Of a stretch of DNA of 64,000 bases, positions 1 through 9,468 are shown piece after piece (position 1 is the first letter of the stretch; each line of letters starts with the position of its first letter). Source of the DNA: Panicum virgatum. Its lineage: Eukaryota > Streptophyta > Magnoliopsida > Poales > Poaceae. The position numbers and the translations under genes are program-made. The DNA lies in contig NC_053150.1 in the NCBI RefSeq assembly GCF_016808335.1, forward strand, positions 43,303,607 through 43,367,606, given 5' to 3'. The notes beneath the pieces were generated by a model. The model saw only the letters and a list, made by a program, of their open reading frames with translations, had not been told where the DNA came from and did not search any database.

Positions 1-726
1 GCCACCAATGGGCATCTCGACCTAGATGAGGGAGGTAACCCGGTTGACCAAAAGCTTTACCGTTCTATGATTGGTAGTTTGCTTTATTTGACCGCATCTA
101 GGCCCGACATCATGTTTAGTGTTTGCATGTGTGCACGATTTCAAGCCGCACCTAGAGAATTTCATTTGACCGCCGTCAAAAGGATCTTGAGATACTTGAA
201 ATATTCTCCTAATATTGGTTTATGGTATCCCAAGGGTGCTCATTTTGATTTGGTTGGATTCTCGGATTCGGATTATGCGGGGTGCAAGGTTGATAGGAAA
301 AGCACCTCCGGTGGTTGTCAATTTCTTGGAAGATCTCTTGTATCTTGGTCATCAAAGAAACAAAATTCCGTGGCTCTTTCAACCGCCGAAGCGGAATATA
401 TTTCGGCCGGAAGTTGTTGTGCACAATTGTTATGGATGAAGCAAACTCTTCTTGACTATGGTGTGAAATTTGATGAAATTCTCTTGTTGTGTGATAATGA
501 AAGTGCCGTGAAGATTGCTACTAATCCGGTTCAATATTCAAGAACCAAGCATATTGATATCCGCCATCATTTTCTTAGAGATCATGTGAACAAGGGTGAT
601 ATCAAGATTGATGGTATTGGCACGGATGATCAATTAGCCGATATATTTACCAAGCCTTTGGATGAATCTCGGTTTTGCAAGTTAAGAAATGAGTTAAATA
701 TCATTGACTTCTCAAATGTGGCTTGA
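1..726 (+). CDS. copia polyprotein, C-terminal RNase H region (partial)
   Basis: The frame is open from the first base to the TGA at 724-726, so this is the end of a longer pol polyprotein. RNase H removes the RNA strand of the RNA/DNA hybrid during reverse transcription in the virus-like particle. The copia hallmarks are in order: LTASRPDIMFSV, then SDSDYAGCKVDRKSTSG with the first catalytic Asp, ALSTAEAEYISA with the catalytic Glu, LLCDNESAVKIA with the next Asp, then HIDIRHHFLRDHV and the closing ADIFTKPLD motif. No frameshift or stop is seen in the 242 codons present, unlike the broken extra ORF downstream. It is an element gene, not a host gene. Confidence 0.95.
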   Translation, partial: ATNGHLDLDEGGNPVDQKLYRSMIGSLLYLTASRPDIMFSVCMCARFQAAPREFHLTAVKRILRYLKYSPNIGLWYPKGAHFDLVGFSDSDYAGCKVDRKSTSGGCQFLGRSLVSWSSKKQNSVALSTAEAEYISAGSCCAQLLWMKQTLLDYGVKFDEILLLCDNESAVKIATNPVQYSRTKHIDIRHHFLRDHVNKGDIKIDGIGTDDQLADIFTKPLDESRFCKLRNELNIIDFSNVA

Positions 727-1805
727 AAACTAGCACATGTGGCATATGGTTCTTTCATGCACTCTTTGTTTCATTTTTCTTAATTTTTGAGGTATTTTTG
801 AGCCATTTATGAGTTTTCAAGATTTTACTCTATTTATTTTTGAATTCTTTTTGTAACTTGCTCATATGAGTCTTTTGAAGGTTTTAATGCAAGATTTGAG
901 ATTTTTGGATTTTTATACGAGCAATGATCCCAAATTGAAGTTGAAATTGAGAAAATTGGCAGAATTCAGACTTGTCAGATTTTTGGTAGCGCGGACGGTC
1001 CGCGGGTAAGAGGCGGACGGTCCGCCGTTCATGAGACTCGTCCACCAGAGGCTCTGCAGAGAAGTTGTCAACCGCAAAAATACACAGCAGACAGTCCGCC
1101 AAAGGACCGCGGACGGTCCGCGACTGGACAGAATGGTGGGGTCGGCCAGACTTGCCTTATAATGGATGTCACTCTCACCCCTCCCCACCAAACCGCACAC
1201 AACATCCAAAACGCTCTCTCTCTCTCTCAAGCACGTGGGGGAGACGACAAGGTCAAGGCTTTTTGGCGTGGTTCCCGGACGGTCCGAGAACATCCCCGGA
1301 CTCTTCTCAAGATTGTGCATCATGTCCTCTCGGTATTTTGATGAATCCCTAACTCTTGTTCTTGGATTTCTTTATTGGAAAGAGTTAGGGTTAGATGCTC
1401 CGATCTGTTTTTGGACCATGGATTCTTGAAAATACTTTGGGGATCTTATTCCTAGTGATGAGGAGATGCTATAGTTAAAATTTGGTTGGTGGATTTGAAT
1501 CGAAACTCACAATATGGATGAATCAAAGTTAAGGGCGATTTTGTGTTCCTGCGTAGAACAGATGGGTCGCGGACAGTCCGCCTGCTGGACACGGACGGTC
1601 CGCCGTGGTATTCATGAACCGCGGACGGTCCGCGTTCAGAAGAGCTGACGGTCTGCAAGTGTCAGATTTTTCAGATGAATGCTGAATTGACTTATATCAT
1701 TATGGATTGATCCTATTTCTTTAGTAATTGTTCTTATGGTTAAATCTTGATCTCAGGCCACCCCGGAAGATCATCAAGGTCACTGCTTCTAAAATCAAGA
1801 AAGCT
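727..1805 (+). repeat. post-pol spacer rich in GCGGACGGTCCGC palindromes
   Basis: There is no coding signal here. The spacer between pol and the envelope-like ORF carries at least seven near-copies of the palindrome GCGGACGGTCCGC, for example at 991-1003, 1012-1026, 1108-1122, and near 1275, 1566, 1590 and 1620. The same motif recurs in the LTR of this element. A short CT run lies near 1214-1229. Confidence 0.7.
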
Positions 1806-3340
1806 ATGTCTTCCAAAAGACAAAGAGACAGTGATGACTCCGATGATGTGGACTATGCTCCAAATCTCAGTGAGATGGCAGCAGCATCTTCAGTAGGAGA
1901 TGCAGGTGATGAATCTTCAGAGGAAGAGACTGAGGGGGTTGAGGATGATGTTACAGATTTGATGGGGCTAGATCTACCTAGCCGACAGTGGACTGCAGAG
2001 AGCTATGCCAATGCAAGAGCAGTGGATCAGTTCAGTTTGCCTCGTGACACCAACATCCTCTTCTTCAAAACTGAGGTACAAAAAGATGCTTACTTTGGTC
2101 ATCTAGTCAAGAAAAATATATTCAAACATCAGACCATTGACCTAGGCTATATGAGACAACAACAAGTCATGTCTGATCTAGTAGATAGATTTCAGCAAAT
2201 GGGGTTAGCAATTTTTCTGCAGCATAGGTGTGATTGGAATGAAACTGTGATAAGTCAGTTCTATGCCACTCTAGAGATCAACATGGTTGAGGAAACATTT
2301 AGGTGGACAACTGACAAAAGAACCTATTATGCTACATTTGCACAGTTTGCTGAGGCAAATCAATTGGATTATAATTTCATCACTAGTGAGCAAAGTGTGA
2401 ATGTTGTGTTAGAAAACCCTCTAGATGAGAATGACTACCCCATGTTTTATGAGCCTGCACATCTTGGAATTGCTAGAACCTTTGGGGGCACTCAGGGTCT
2501 GAGGCATCATCCTGCAGTGATCAATAAGATTGTCAGAGTCACATTCATGCCTAAGAGTGGCAACAAGGACAAGATTAGAGGGCACTATTGAAATGTGATA
2601 TCTCATGTGATGAACGGAAATAGAATAAATGTCATTGCTCTTATCATGGATCAGCTTGCAGATTTGAGGCTTAACTTGGAGATGAACTTATATTTTGCTA
2701 AATACATTATGTCCATCATCAAGGTTAAGTCTAGCTTCAGAGGGTTATGTGAAAGCAAGCACACACCTTTCAGGCCATTCAAGAATGACAATGCTTTTCT
2801 TTTGAGGCCTCTGACTCCTTTCTCTGGAGATGATATGGATGCTGAAGCACAGGGGCAAGATGGTGCTGATGATAGTGATGATGATGCTCACATGGGAGCA
2901 GCGGCAGCTTAGCATGCCATGCCACCACCGCATCGTCCAGCTCAGCAGCAGTGGGCTCCTCCAGCTGGCTACTTTGACCCTTATTTAGCATTGCGGGGTT
3001 GTCTAGTCAGATGCAGAATTAGATGAACCTCAGCTTCCAGAACATGCAACAGCAGATATTCCAGCCCATGATGGCTCGGATGCAGGGGGTTCAGGAGAGC
3101 TTACACTCAGACATAGCAGCTCTTGACTCACGCTTTGAGGATTTGCCCTCTTCTGAGCAGTTTGAGCAGCTTGAGCAGAGGCAGGAGCGGCTAGAGCAGC
3201 GCTTTGATACTTTCAGCACAGCCTTCACCGGGTTTTCAGACCACTTCTACTCGGTATATCCGGCTCCAGTGCCGCCTCCAGAGTTCTACCCGCACCAGCC
3301 GTTCTACCCACCACCACCTCCTCTACCGCCGATGGATTGA
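1806..3340 (+). pseudogene. Sirevirus envelope-like extra ORF, broken
   Basis: The likely start is the ATG at 1806, in an acidic Ser/Asp-rich stretch (MSSKRQRDSDDSDD). The middle part resembles the extra protein found after pol in grass Sireviruses, whose function is unknown. The 3' part (3023-3340) encodes a Gln/Glu-rich coiled coil and a Pro-rich tail ending PPPPLPPMD. Visible breaks are a TGA at 2589-2591 where the frame simply continues after it (TGG to TGA would explain it), a TAG at 2910-2912 (CAG to TAG would explain it), and a frame change between about 2985 and 3023. 'Envelope-like' follows usage for the group; I see no clear signal peptide or fusion peptide. Confidence 0.75.
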
Positions 3341-3356
3341 CTTTCTTGGCAATTGA

Positions 3357-3955
3357 TGCCAAAGGGGGAGAAGGAGCTTTGGAGAGCTTGGATCTAGGGG
3401 GAGCTCATGGACTTCTCATGGAGATCATTCGTTTTCGGCTTCTGCTTGCCACTCATGATTATTTGTGTTGAACTATTGCATTACATGTTTATGATTTGTG
3501 TCTTGCATGAACTCTGTTTGAGACTTGTGTTTGGATTTGAACATTTGGTTTGTAATGTGTGATGAACTATGTTGGTTTGTGCTACTCTTATCTATTTATG
3601 TTCATCTTGTGGTTGTGAGGTTGTGCTAACCAAGCTAAATTTCATATCATATATATATTGTATCTTGTATGCCTCGATTTCCACTTGTAGGGAAAACTCT
3701 GTCAAAATTCTCAAATATATATATGTGCTCTTGGTATTCATGAAAATTCATATGCACATATCAAGGGGGAGTTCTCTCTACTCATCGAACTTGGTGAATT
3801 TATTCATACCATATTCTGAAACTTTCAAGAAAAATGAGTAAGTTCTTCCAAAGTTCAATTCCAAGTCCACATTATGCCTAGTGTATAAAGTTGACTTGAA
3901 CACTTTTATCACTCCAAAAATTAGTGTTGTCATCAATTACCAAAAAGGGGGAGAT
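3357..3955 (+). promoter_or_regulatory. multiple polypurine tracts before the copia 3' LTR
   Basis: Purine tracts of the form AAGGGGGAG occur at about 3360, 3395 and 3763, and the last, AAAAAGGGGGAGA at 3942-3954, abuts the LTR. The final tract is the likely plus-strand primer. Repeated upstream tracts are a reported feature of Sireviruses. The AT-rich sequence between them shows no gene. Confidence 0.75.
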
Positions 3956-4769
3956 TGAAAGCATCTAGGCCCCTAATTCGAGTTTTGGTAATTAATGACA
4001 ACGGTTTGTGGATTAACGATTTCATTTGAGATAATGAGTATAGGTTGATCCACGGATGAAAGAGATTTGGTTGTGAACATATGGAGTTTTGGAGATGATG
4101 AGCAAATCTCGGGCACAAGGCAAAGGTATAAAATAGGGATTTTGCATTTTACCAGTCACAAGGTGTTTAGTGGATGAAAAGTGACCAGATTTGTTGGATA
4201 GATAGCCGTACTATCAAGAGGGGTCATGTACTCGTGCTTGACGGGTCCTTAGTGCCATTTTGCTCAAAATGTCTAGTTGCATGCATGAGGGCTAACGACG
4301 TTTTGAAAAGATTTGAAAAGGACTATGTTTGAGAGCTGACTGAGTAACGGCGGATAGTCCGCACCCGAGGGGCGAACAGTCCGCGCCAGTTCTAGAGAGC
4401 TTGCAGAGGCTCTGGTGGTCTGGCGGACAGTCCGGCCCAGGTGGGCGGACGGTCCGCCACCTTTTTTCAAAAATGTACCAGAGAGGGTGTCTCTCTGGTG
4501 GGCTTCAAAGTTGAACGGCAGACAGTCCACCCATGGGGCGCGGACGGTCTGTCGGCTAATCTTAGATTTGTACCAGAGAGGTTGTTTCTCTGGTTTGGGC
4601 TGAAAACTGAACTGCGGATGGTCCGCCCTTGGGGCGCGGACGGTCCGCAGGCTAATTCGATTTTGTCCAGAGAGCTTGTTTGTCTTTGGTGAGTCAGATC
4701 TCTTAACTGCGGACGGTCCGCCCCTGGGGCGTGGACGGTCCGCCGGGGTTTAACGGCTAGTTCTAACAC
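3956..4769 (+). repeat. copia 3' LTR, 5' portion
   Basis: It starts with TGAAAGCATC directly after the polypurine tract and contains about ten variants of GCGGACGGTCCGC between 4350 and 4745. It is interrupted after AACAC (4765-4769), the target duplication of the gypsy element. The LTR resumes at 20971. Confidence 0.88.
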
Positions 4770-6188
4770 TGTCGGGTGCCACAATTAGGGACACCCTAAT
4801 TGGAGTACTAAAACCACTTTCGAAAACACAAACACATGTTAAGGCAACTGGGCCCACAAAGGCCCCCGGCCTCCTTCCAAATCTGGAAGAGAGGAAAGGA
4901 CTCAAAGAAGCCCAGCATGTGGCCCATTCGCACTCCTCTCAGTCCCACCGAACAATCTCCGCCCCACTCGAGGGTAGCGAATCTACCCTCGGGCGGGTCA
5001 CTCATCTCCGCCTCGCTCGAGGGCTCCCCTCGGACCCTCGACCGCGCAATCGCATTTCTGCCTCGCTCGAGGACAGCGGACCTGCCCTCGAGCGGGTGGC
5101 CAGTCTCCGCCTCGCTCGAGGACAGCGGACCTGCCCTCGAGCGGGTGGCCAATCTCCGCCTCGCTCGAGGCCATCTCTCGGCACAAGGGACAAGTGGCAC
5201 CGCCGCCCAACCGACCGCCGTACAAAGGCATTAAAGGCCAGCTACTCCACCACGGCTCAAAGGACGGGCGGCGTCAGACTGCCACTCCCGCAGTGGATGT
5301 GACTGGCGTCCCGTCCACTGACCCCGGTCACCGCTCTGCCACCCCAGCCGCTATAGCAGCACTGTGGAGCATTCAACGCGGTACAAGACAAGTTGGCGCC
5401 GCCCCCGTTACTGTCACACCGACATCAACCATCCGAACACACCTCCCCCTGGGGAAGGGGTTTGGCGATGTCACGTGCCCTTCTGGGAGGGGCACTCCGC
5501 ATGCGCGGACGGTCCCGGACCTCCCTCTTGTGGGGTCCGGGACTTCCACGCGCCCCCGGACCTTCTAGTGCGCACGCTCACACCCCGACCAGGGGGTCCG
5601 GGACCGTCCCACGCCATTACTACCGCTGGGACTCTGCAGGACGGCCACCGCCATCTCCACGAGACCAAGGACGGAGCCCAGGATGATGGCGACGTGCGTC
5701 GCCTTCCCACATTACACTTCCTACAGTGCTCGACCACTGTACCCGCGATTCAGGGGAAAACGACGACTTCCGCGCCCCTACACTCATGTACGCCGCCCCT
5801 CCTTACAACTATAAAAGGAGAGGGTGGGCTTCCTTTTGGAGGGGCTGATCGACTCTCTCCAATCAAAGGTTGGAAGTAAGTTCTCTGAACTCCCCCTCAG
5901 AGGACTCTCAGCACGACTGAGCACTCATCTCAACCAACTCCACCTCTAGCAGAGACTTGGGAGCTTCTCTCCCTCTCTCGCCTCGCTTGTATCCCCTACT
6001 ACGAGCACTTCGGGTGCAAGATAATACAGTGCCCTCGCACACCCCCTTTGCTGGACGTACGGCCCCGCGGCCGGAACCAGGATAAAACCGTGCGTTACTG
6101 TGATTGCCTCTTGCATCATCATCTGGGACGAGGAATCACGCAGCATTTACTAGTTGGGATTCAGGCCCCACGGGTCGGAACGCCGACA
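4770..6188 (+). repeat. gypsy 5' LTR
   Basis: It begins TGTCGGGTGCC and ends CGCCGACA. It holds a 49-bp repeat (starts near 5061, 5110 and a partial at 5159) built on the palindrome CCTCGCTCGAGG, and a TATA box. Open frames across it on both strands are by-products of the GC-rich repeats. Confidence 0.95.
5810..5816 (+). promoter_or_regulatory. TATA box of the gypsy LTR
   Basis: TATAAAA lies within ACTATAAAAGGAGAGG, about 380 bp before the LTR end. The same box is at 20587-20593 in the 3' LTR. It is the likely core promoter for the genomic transcript. Confidence 0.7.
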
Positions 6189-6190
6189 GT

Positions 6191-6208
6191 TGGCGCGCCA
6201 GGTAGGGG
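6191..6208 (+). promoter_or_regulatory. primer-binding site of the gypsy element
   Basis: TGGCGCGCCAGGTAGGGG begins two bases after the LTR end and is complementary to a tRNA 3' end in -CCA. Arg tRNA is my guess. The minus-strand element at 25188-48141 has a close variant, which links the two lineages. Confidence 0.8.
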
Positions 6209-6279
6209 CGCTGCGTGACTTTTTCTCTCTTTTTCCCACTTGATCTCCAGGAACGGCGAGCAGATCGAACCCATACCCT

Positions 6280-9200
6280 ATGGGTGTTTCGGATCCGTTT
6301 CCAGCGGGACGCGCGATCTCGTTCGGGAGTCTCGAGTTCAGGACAACCGGCAACGGTTACCTCATGCAGCTCCTCTCCTCCGAACGCAACCTCATCACTC
6401 CGACTTCGCCAGCCCAGCGCAACAGGCGCTCGGGTCAGCGTTCGCGACAAGCACGCGCGGAGCGGCGTCGTGCGGCACGCCACAGCTCCCCCACGTGGGT
6501 CGAGGCTGGCGTGTCGCAACTCAGCATCACGACCAATGGGGCAACCGTTTCGCCATCGCGTGCCTCGGCGTCATCTGCGCCGGCACCATCGCCTGCGGCA
6601 ACACTAGTGCCTCCCAGGGGGGACTCGACTTCGGCGTCGCCCTTCCCCTTCGGGATGCGCAACGCTGCCGCCCACGCCTCGTCAACCGTCGCTGACTTCA
6701 TCGAGCGTGGGGATCTGTCGGGTTATCATCTTCGGTCGATTCGCAGCCCCATCGCGTCATCTCCTGACGAATCCTACCCCGAGACGGCGAGCTTGATCGC
6801 CGACGACATCGACTTCTTCATGACCAACTTCGTAGCCGAGGAGGCCGAGGACTACTCCGGGGCCCGCGACCCCGACGCTCTCCACGCGTTCCAGCTGGCG
6901 ACGGCCTACTGCCTCACCTGCTCCGAAGACTCCAGCGAGGGGGATTTCGATCCTTCCCGGGAGTGCTTCATGGTGGACCTTGCGGACGAGCAAAATGACA
7001 ACGCCCCAGGCAACGACGGGGAAGCCGGGGTGGACGCGCGGGCAAAGCAACCAGCGAACCCGCCTGCAACGCCTTCCTCGTCAAGCTCGGCGGCGCGACA
7101 GGCCCAGCTGGCGCAGCTCAAAGAGCTTCAAGCCAAGCTCGACGAGCAGCGTCAACAAACCCAGGAGCTACGCGCCGCACTCGAGCAGCAGTGTGCCGTG
7201 CCTGGTGCACACGCCCAGGCGGCGGGACGTGTTGCCCGGGAGCGCATCCTGGCCGACGACAACGTCGACAAATCTCCGAAACTGAAGACGGCGGGCGAGA
7301 AGCTCGTCGCTGCGGCTTACCTACTCCAAGCTATGCCCGAGCCATCGACACCTTCGGGCCGCAACCTGCGCCGCGAGGCACAGGAGCTCATCGAGCAAGC
7401 TGCCGTGCAGCAGGCCGAGAGTTCTGCGTCTCGCATGCGCTCGAAGGCCCCGGAGCAGTGTGATGGGACTGCGCACCAGGACCGTGAGGTCTCCGTGCAC
7501 ACACCGCCAGCGGCGAAGGGCAAAGCAGCCGTAGCGCCCGGCGCGAGGACACCCTCGGTGCACGAGCGCATTGGGAGAGTTCCCGTAAGGGAGCGAATCC
7601 GTGACACTCGCGGGCACGCTGGCGACGGCGACGCCCGCAACGTCATCGACGGCAGGAGGTACACCCCTCGACGGGGTGGACGCTTCGACCCCGAGCACGA
7701 CAGGGGTGAGTCACCAGAGCCTCCGGGCACCCGGGTGTTCAGCCGGGAGATTCGAACCGCGCCTTTTCCCCCGCGCTTCCGACAACCCAACACCCTCGTC
7801 AAATACTCGGGCGAGACTGATCCTGCAGTCTGGCTTAACGACTACCGCCTAGCATGCCAGCTAGGCGGCGCGACGGAGGACGCAGCCATCATCCGCAACC
7901 TTCCTCTCCATCTTGCTGACGCCACACGAACGTGGCTCGAGCACCTGCCTGCGGATCAGATCCACAACTGGGTCGATTTGGTCCACATCTTCGTGGGCAA
8001 TTTCCAGGGCACGTATGTTCGCCCTGGGAACTCTTGGGACCTCAAAGGGTGTCGCCAAAAGCCCCGCGAGTCCCTGCGTGACTACGTGCGACGCTTCTCC
8101 AAGCAGTGCACCGAGCTCCCCAGCGTCACCCACGTCGAGGTCATTAACGCTTTCCTCGAGGGTACGACGTGCAGGAACTTGGTGCATGAGCTTGCGAGAA
8201 GCCGACCCGTTAACACCAATGAGTTGTTCTACACTGCCACCAACTACGCCGCCGGCGAGGAAGCGGTTGGTGCCATCTTCGACGACAAATCGAGCAAGCG
8301 CAAAGACGATGCGCCCGCGGAGGGCGGCAGCGTCAAACCCAATGCCCCCGCAAAGAAACTGAAGCGGGGGAAGAAGGGAAAGAAGCCGGTCCCACCAAGC
8401 CAGCGCGGGTCAAGACAGGCAGGGGACTCCGAGGAGGCCTTTGCAGCTGCCCCAGACCGCAAGGGACCTCGAGGCCCCCCTCGAGGCGGTGGTGGCCAGT
8501 TCGACGACATGCTTAAGAAGCCGTGTCCTTACCACAAGGGCCCGGTCAACCATACCCTCGAGCAGTGCGAGATGCTCAAGAAATACTACAACCGCGTCGC
8601 GCATCGCGACGAGAACAAGAAGAAGGATGCTGGTGACAAAGGTGGAGATGACGAGTTCCCCCCAGTGGAGAACGCCTTCTTCATCTTTGGAGGAACAACG
8701 ACGAATATGACTTCTCGGCAGCGCAAGCGTGAGCGCCGCGAAGTCTTTTCCGTTACCAAAGCCATGCCATCCTACCTCGACTGGTCGAAGGATACCATCG
8801 CCTTTGGCCGCGAGGACCACCCCGACTACGTCCCGCATCCGGGACGGTATCCGCTCGTTGTCGATCCCATCATCGGCAACACTCGCTTCTCCAAGGTGCT
8901 CATGGACGGAGGCAGCAGCCTCAACATCATGTACGCCCCTACCTTGGAGCTCATGGGGATCGGACTGGACAAGCTTCGCCCCAGCAAGTCGCCATTCCAT
9001 GGCGTTGCACTGGGGAAGCGAGTCCAACCCCTCGGCCAGATCGATCTGCCTGTATGCTTCGGCACAGCCACCAACTTCCGCAAGGAGGTTCTTACTTTCG
9101 AGGTGGTGGGATTTCGAGGGTCCTATCATGCCAACCTTGGTCGTCCTTGCTACTCCAAGTTTATGGCTGTCCCCAACTACACCTACCTCAAGCTCAAAAT

Positions 9201-9468
9201 GCCGGGTCCGAAGGGCGTCATCACCATCGGCTCTTCGTTCGAGCACGCCTACGAGTGCGACGTCGAGTGCGTTGAGCGTGCGGAAGCTCAAGCGGAGGAC
9301 GAGGCCCTCGCAGCCACCCTCGACAAAATGGCGAGCGAGGCCTTAGACTCCACACACCGACACGCCGGGAGCTTCGAGCCTGCCGAGGGTATCAAGAAAG
9401 TACCCCTCGACCCAAGCCACTCCGACGACAAGGTGTTGCAGATCAGCGCCACCCTCGACGACAAATAG
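6280..9468 (+). CDS. gypsy gag-protease polyprotein
   Basis: This 1062-residue frame starts at an ATG about 90 bp after the primer-binding site. The N-terminal 490 residues are low-complexity, Ala/Ser/Pro-rich and charged. The retrotransposon gag capsid domain lies at about residues 495-665 (from FPPRFRQPNTLVKYSGETDP through the TATNYAAGEEAV stretch). A degenerate zinc knuckle, CPYHKGPVNHTLEQC, is near residue 750. An aspartic protease region follows at about 850-985 with VLMDGGSSLNIMY, where DGG replaces the usual DTG, as is common in this group. The frame ends at TAG 9466-9468, and the RT region continues in the same frame directly after it. The stop could come from CAG to TAG or could be a genuine gag-pol boundary. 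Confidence 0.92.
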   Translation: MGVSDPFPAGRAISFGSLEFRTTGNGYLMQLLSSERNLITPTSPAQRNRRSGQRSRQARAERRRAARHSSPTWVEAGVSQLSITTNGATVSPSRASASSAPAPSPAATLVPPRGDSTSASPFPFGMRNAAAHASSTVADFIERGDLSGYHLRSIRSPIASSPDESYPETASLIADDIDFFMTNFVAEEAEDYSGARDPDALHAFQLATAYCLTCSEDSSEGDFDPSRECFMVDLADEQNDNAPGNDGEAGVDARAKQPANPPATPSSSSSAARQAQLAQLKELQAKLDEQRQQTQELRAALEQQCAVPGAHAQAAGRVARERILADDNVDKSPKLKTAGEKLVAAAYLLQAMPEPSTPSGRNLRREAQELIEQAAVQQAESSASRMRSKAPEQCDGTAHQDREVSVHTPPAAKGKAAVAPGARTPSVHERIGRVPVRERIRDTRGHAGDGDARNVIDGRRYTPRRGGRFDPEHDRGESPEPPGTRVFSREIRTAPFPPRFRQPNTLVKYSGETDPAVWLNDYRLACQLGGATEDAAIIRNLPLHLADATRTWLEHLPADQIHNWVDLVHIFVGNFQGTYVRPGNSWDLKGCRQKPRESLRDYVRRFSKQCTELPSVTHVEVINAFLEGTTCRNLVHELARSRPVNTNELFYTATNYAAGEEAVGAIFDDKSSKRKDDAPAEGGSVKPNAPAKKLKRGKKGKKPVPPSQRGSRQAGDSEEAFAAAPDRKGPRGPPRGGGGQFDDMLKKPCPYHKGPVNHTLEQCEMLKKYYNRVAHRDENKKKDAGDKGGDDEFPPVENAFFIFGGTTTNMTSRQRKRERREVFSVTKAMPSYLDWSKDTIAFGREDHPDYVPHPGRYPLVVDPIIGNTRFSKVLMDGGSSLNIMYAPTLELMGIGLDKLRPSKSPFHGVALGKRVQPLGQIDLPVCFGTATNFRKEVLTFEVVGFRGSYHANLGRPCYSKFMAVPNYTYLKLKMPGPKGVITIGSSFEHAYECDVECVERAEAQAEDEALAATLDKMASEALDSTHRHAGSFEPAEGIKKVPLDPSHSDDKVLQISATLDDK

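Noticed and set aside
4808..5234. Overlapping Arg/Pro-rich open frames on both strands of the gypsy LTR
   Set aside because: They follow the palindromic 49-bp GC-rich repeats, shift freely between frames and differ between the two LTRs.
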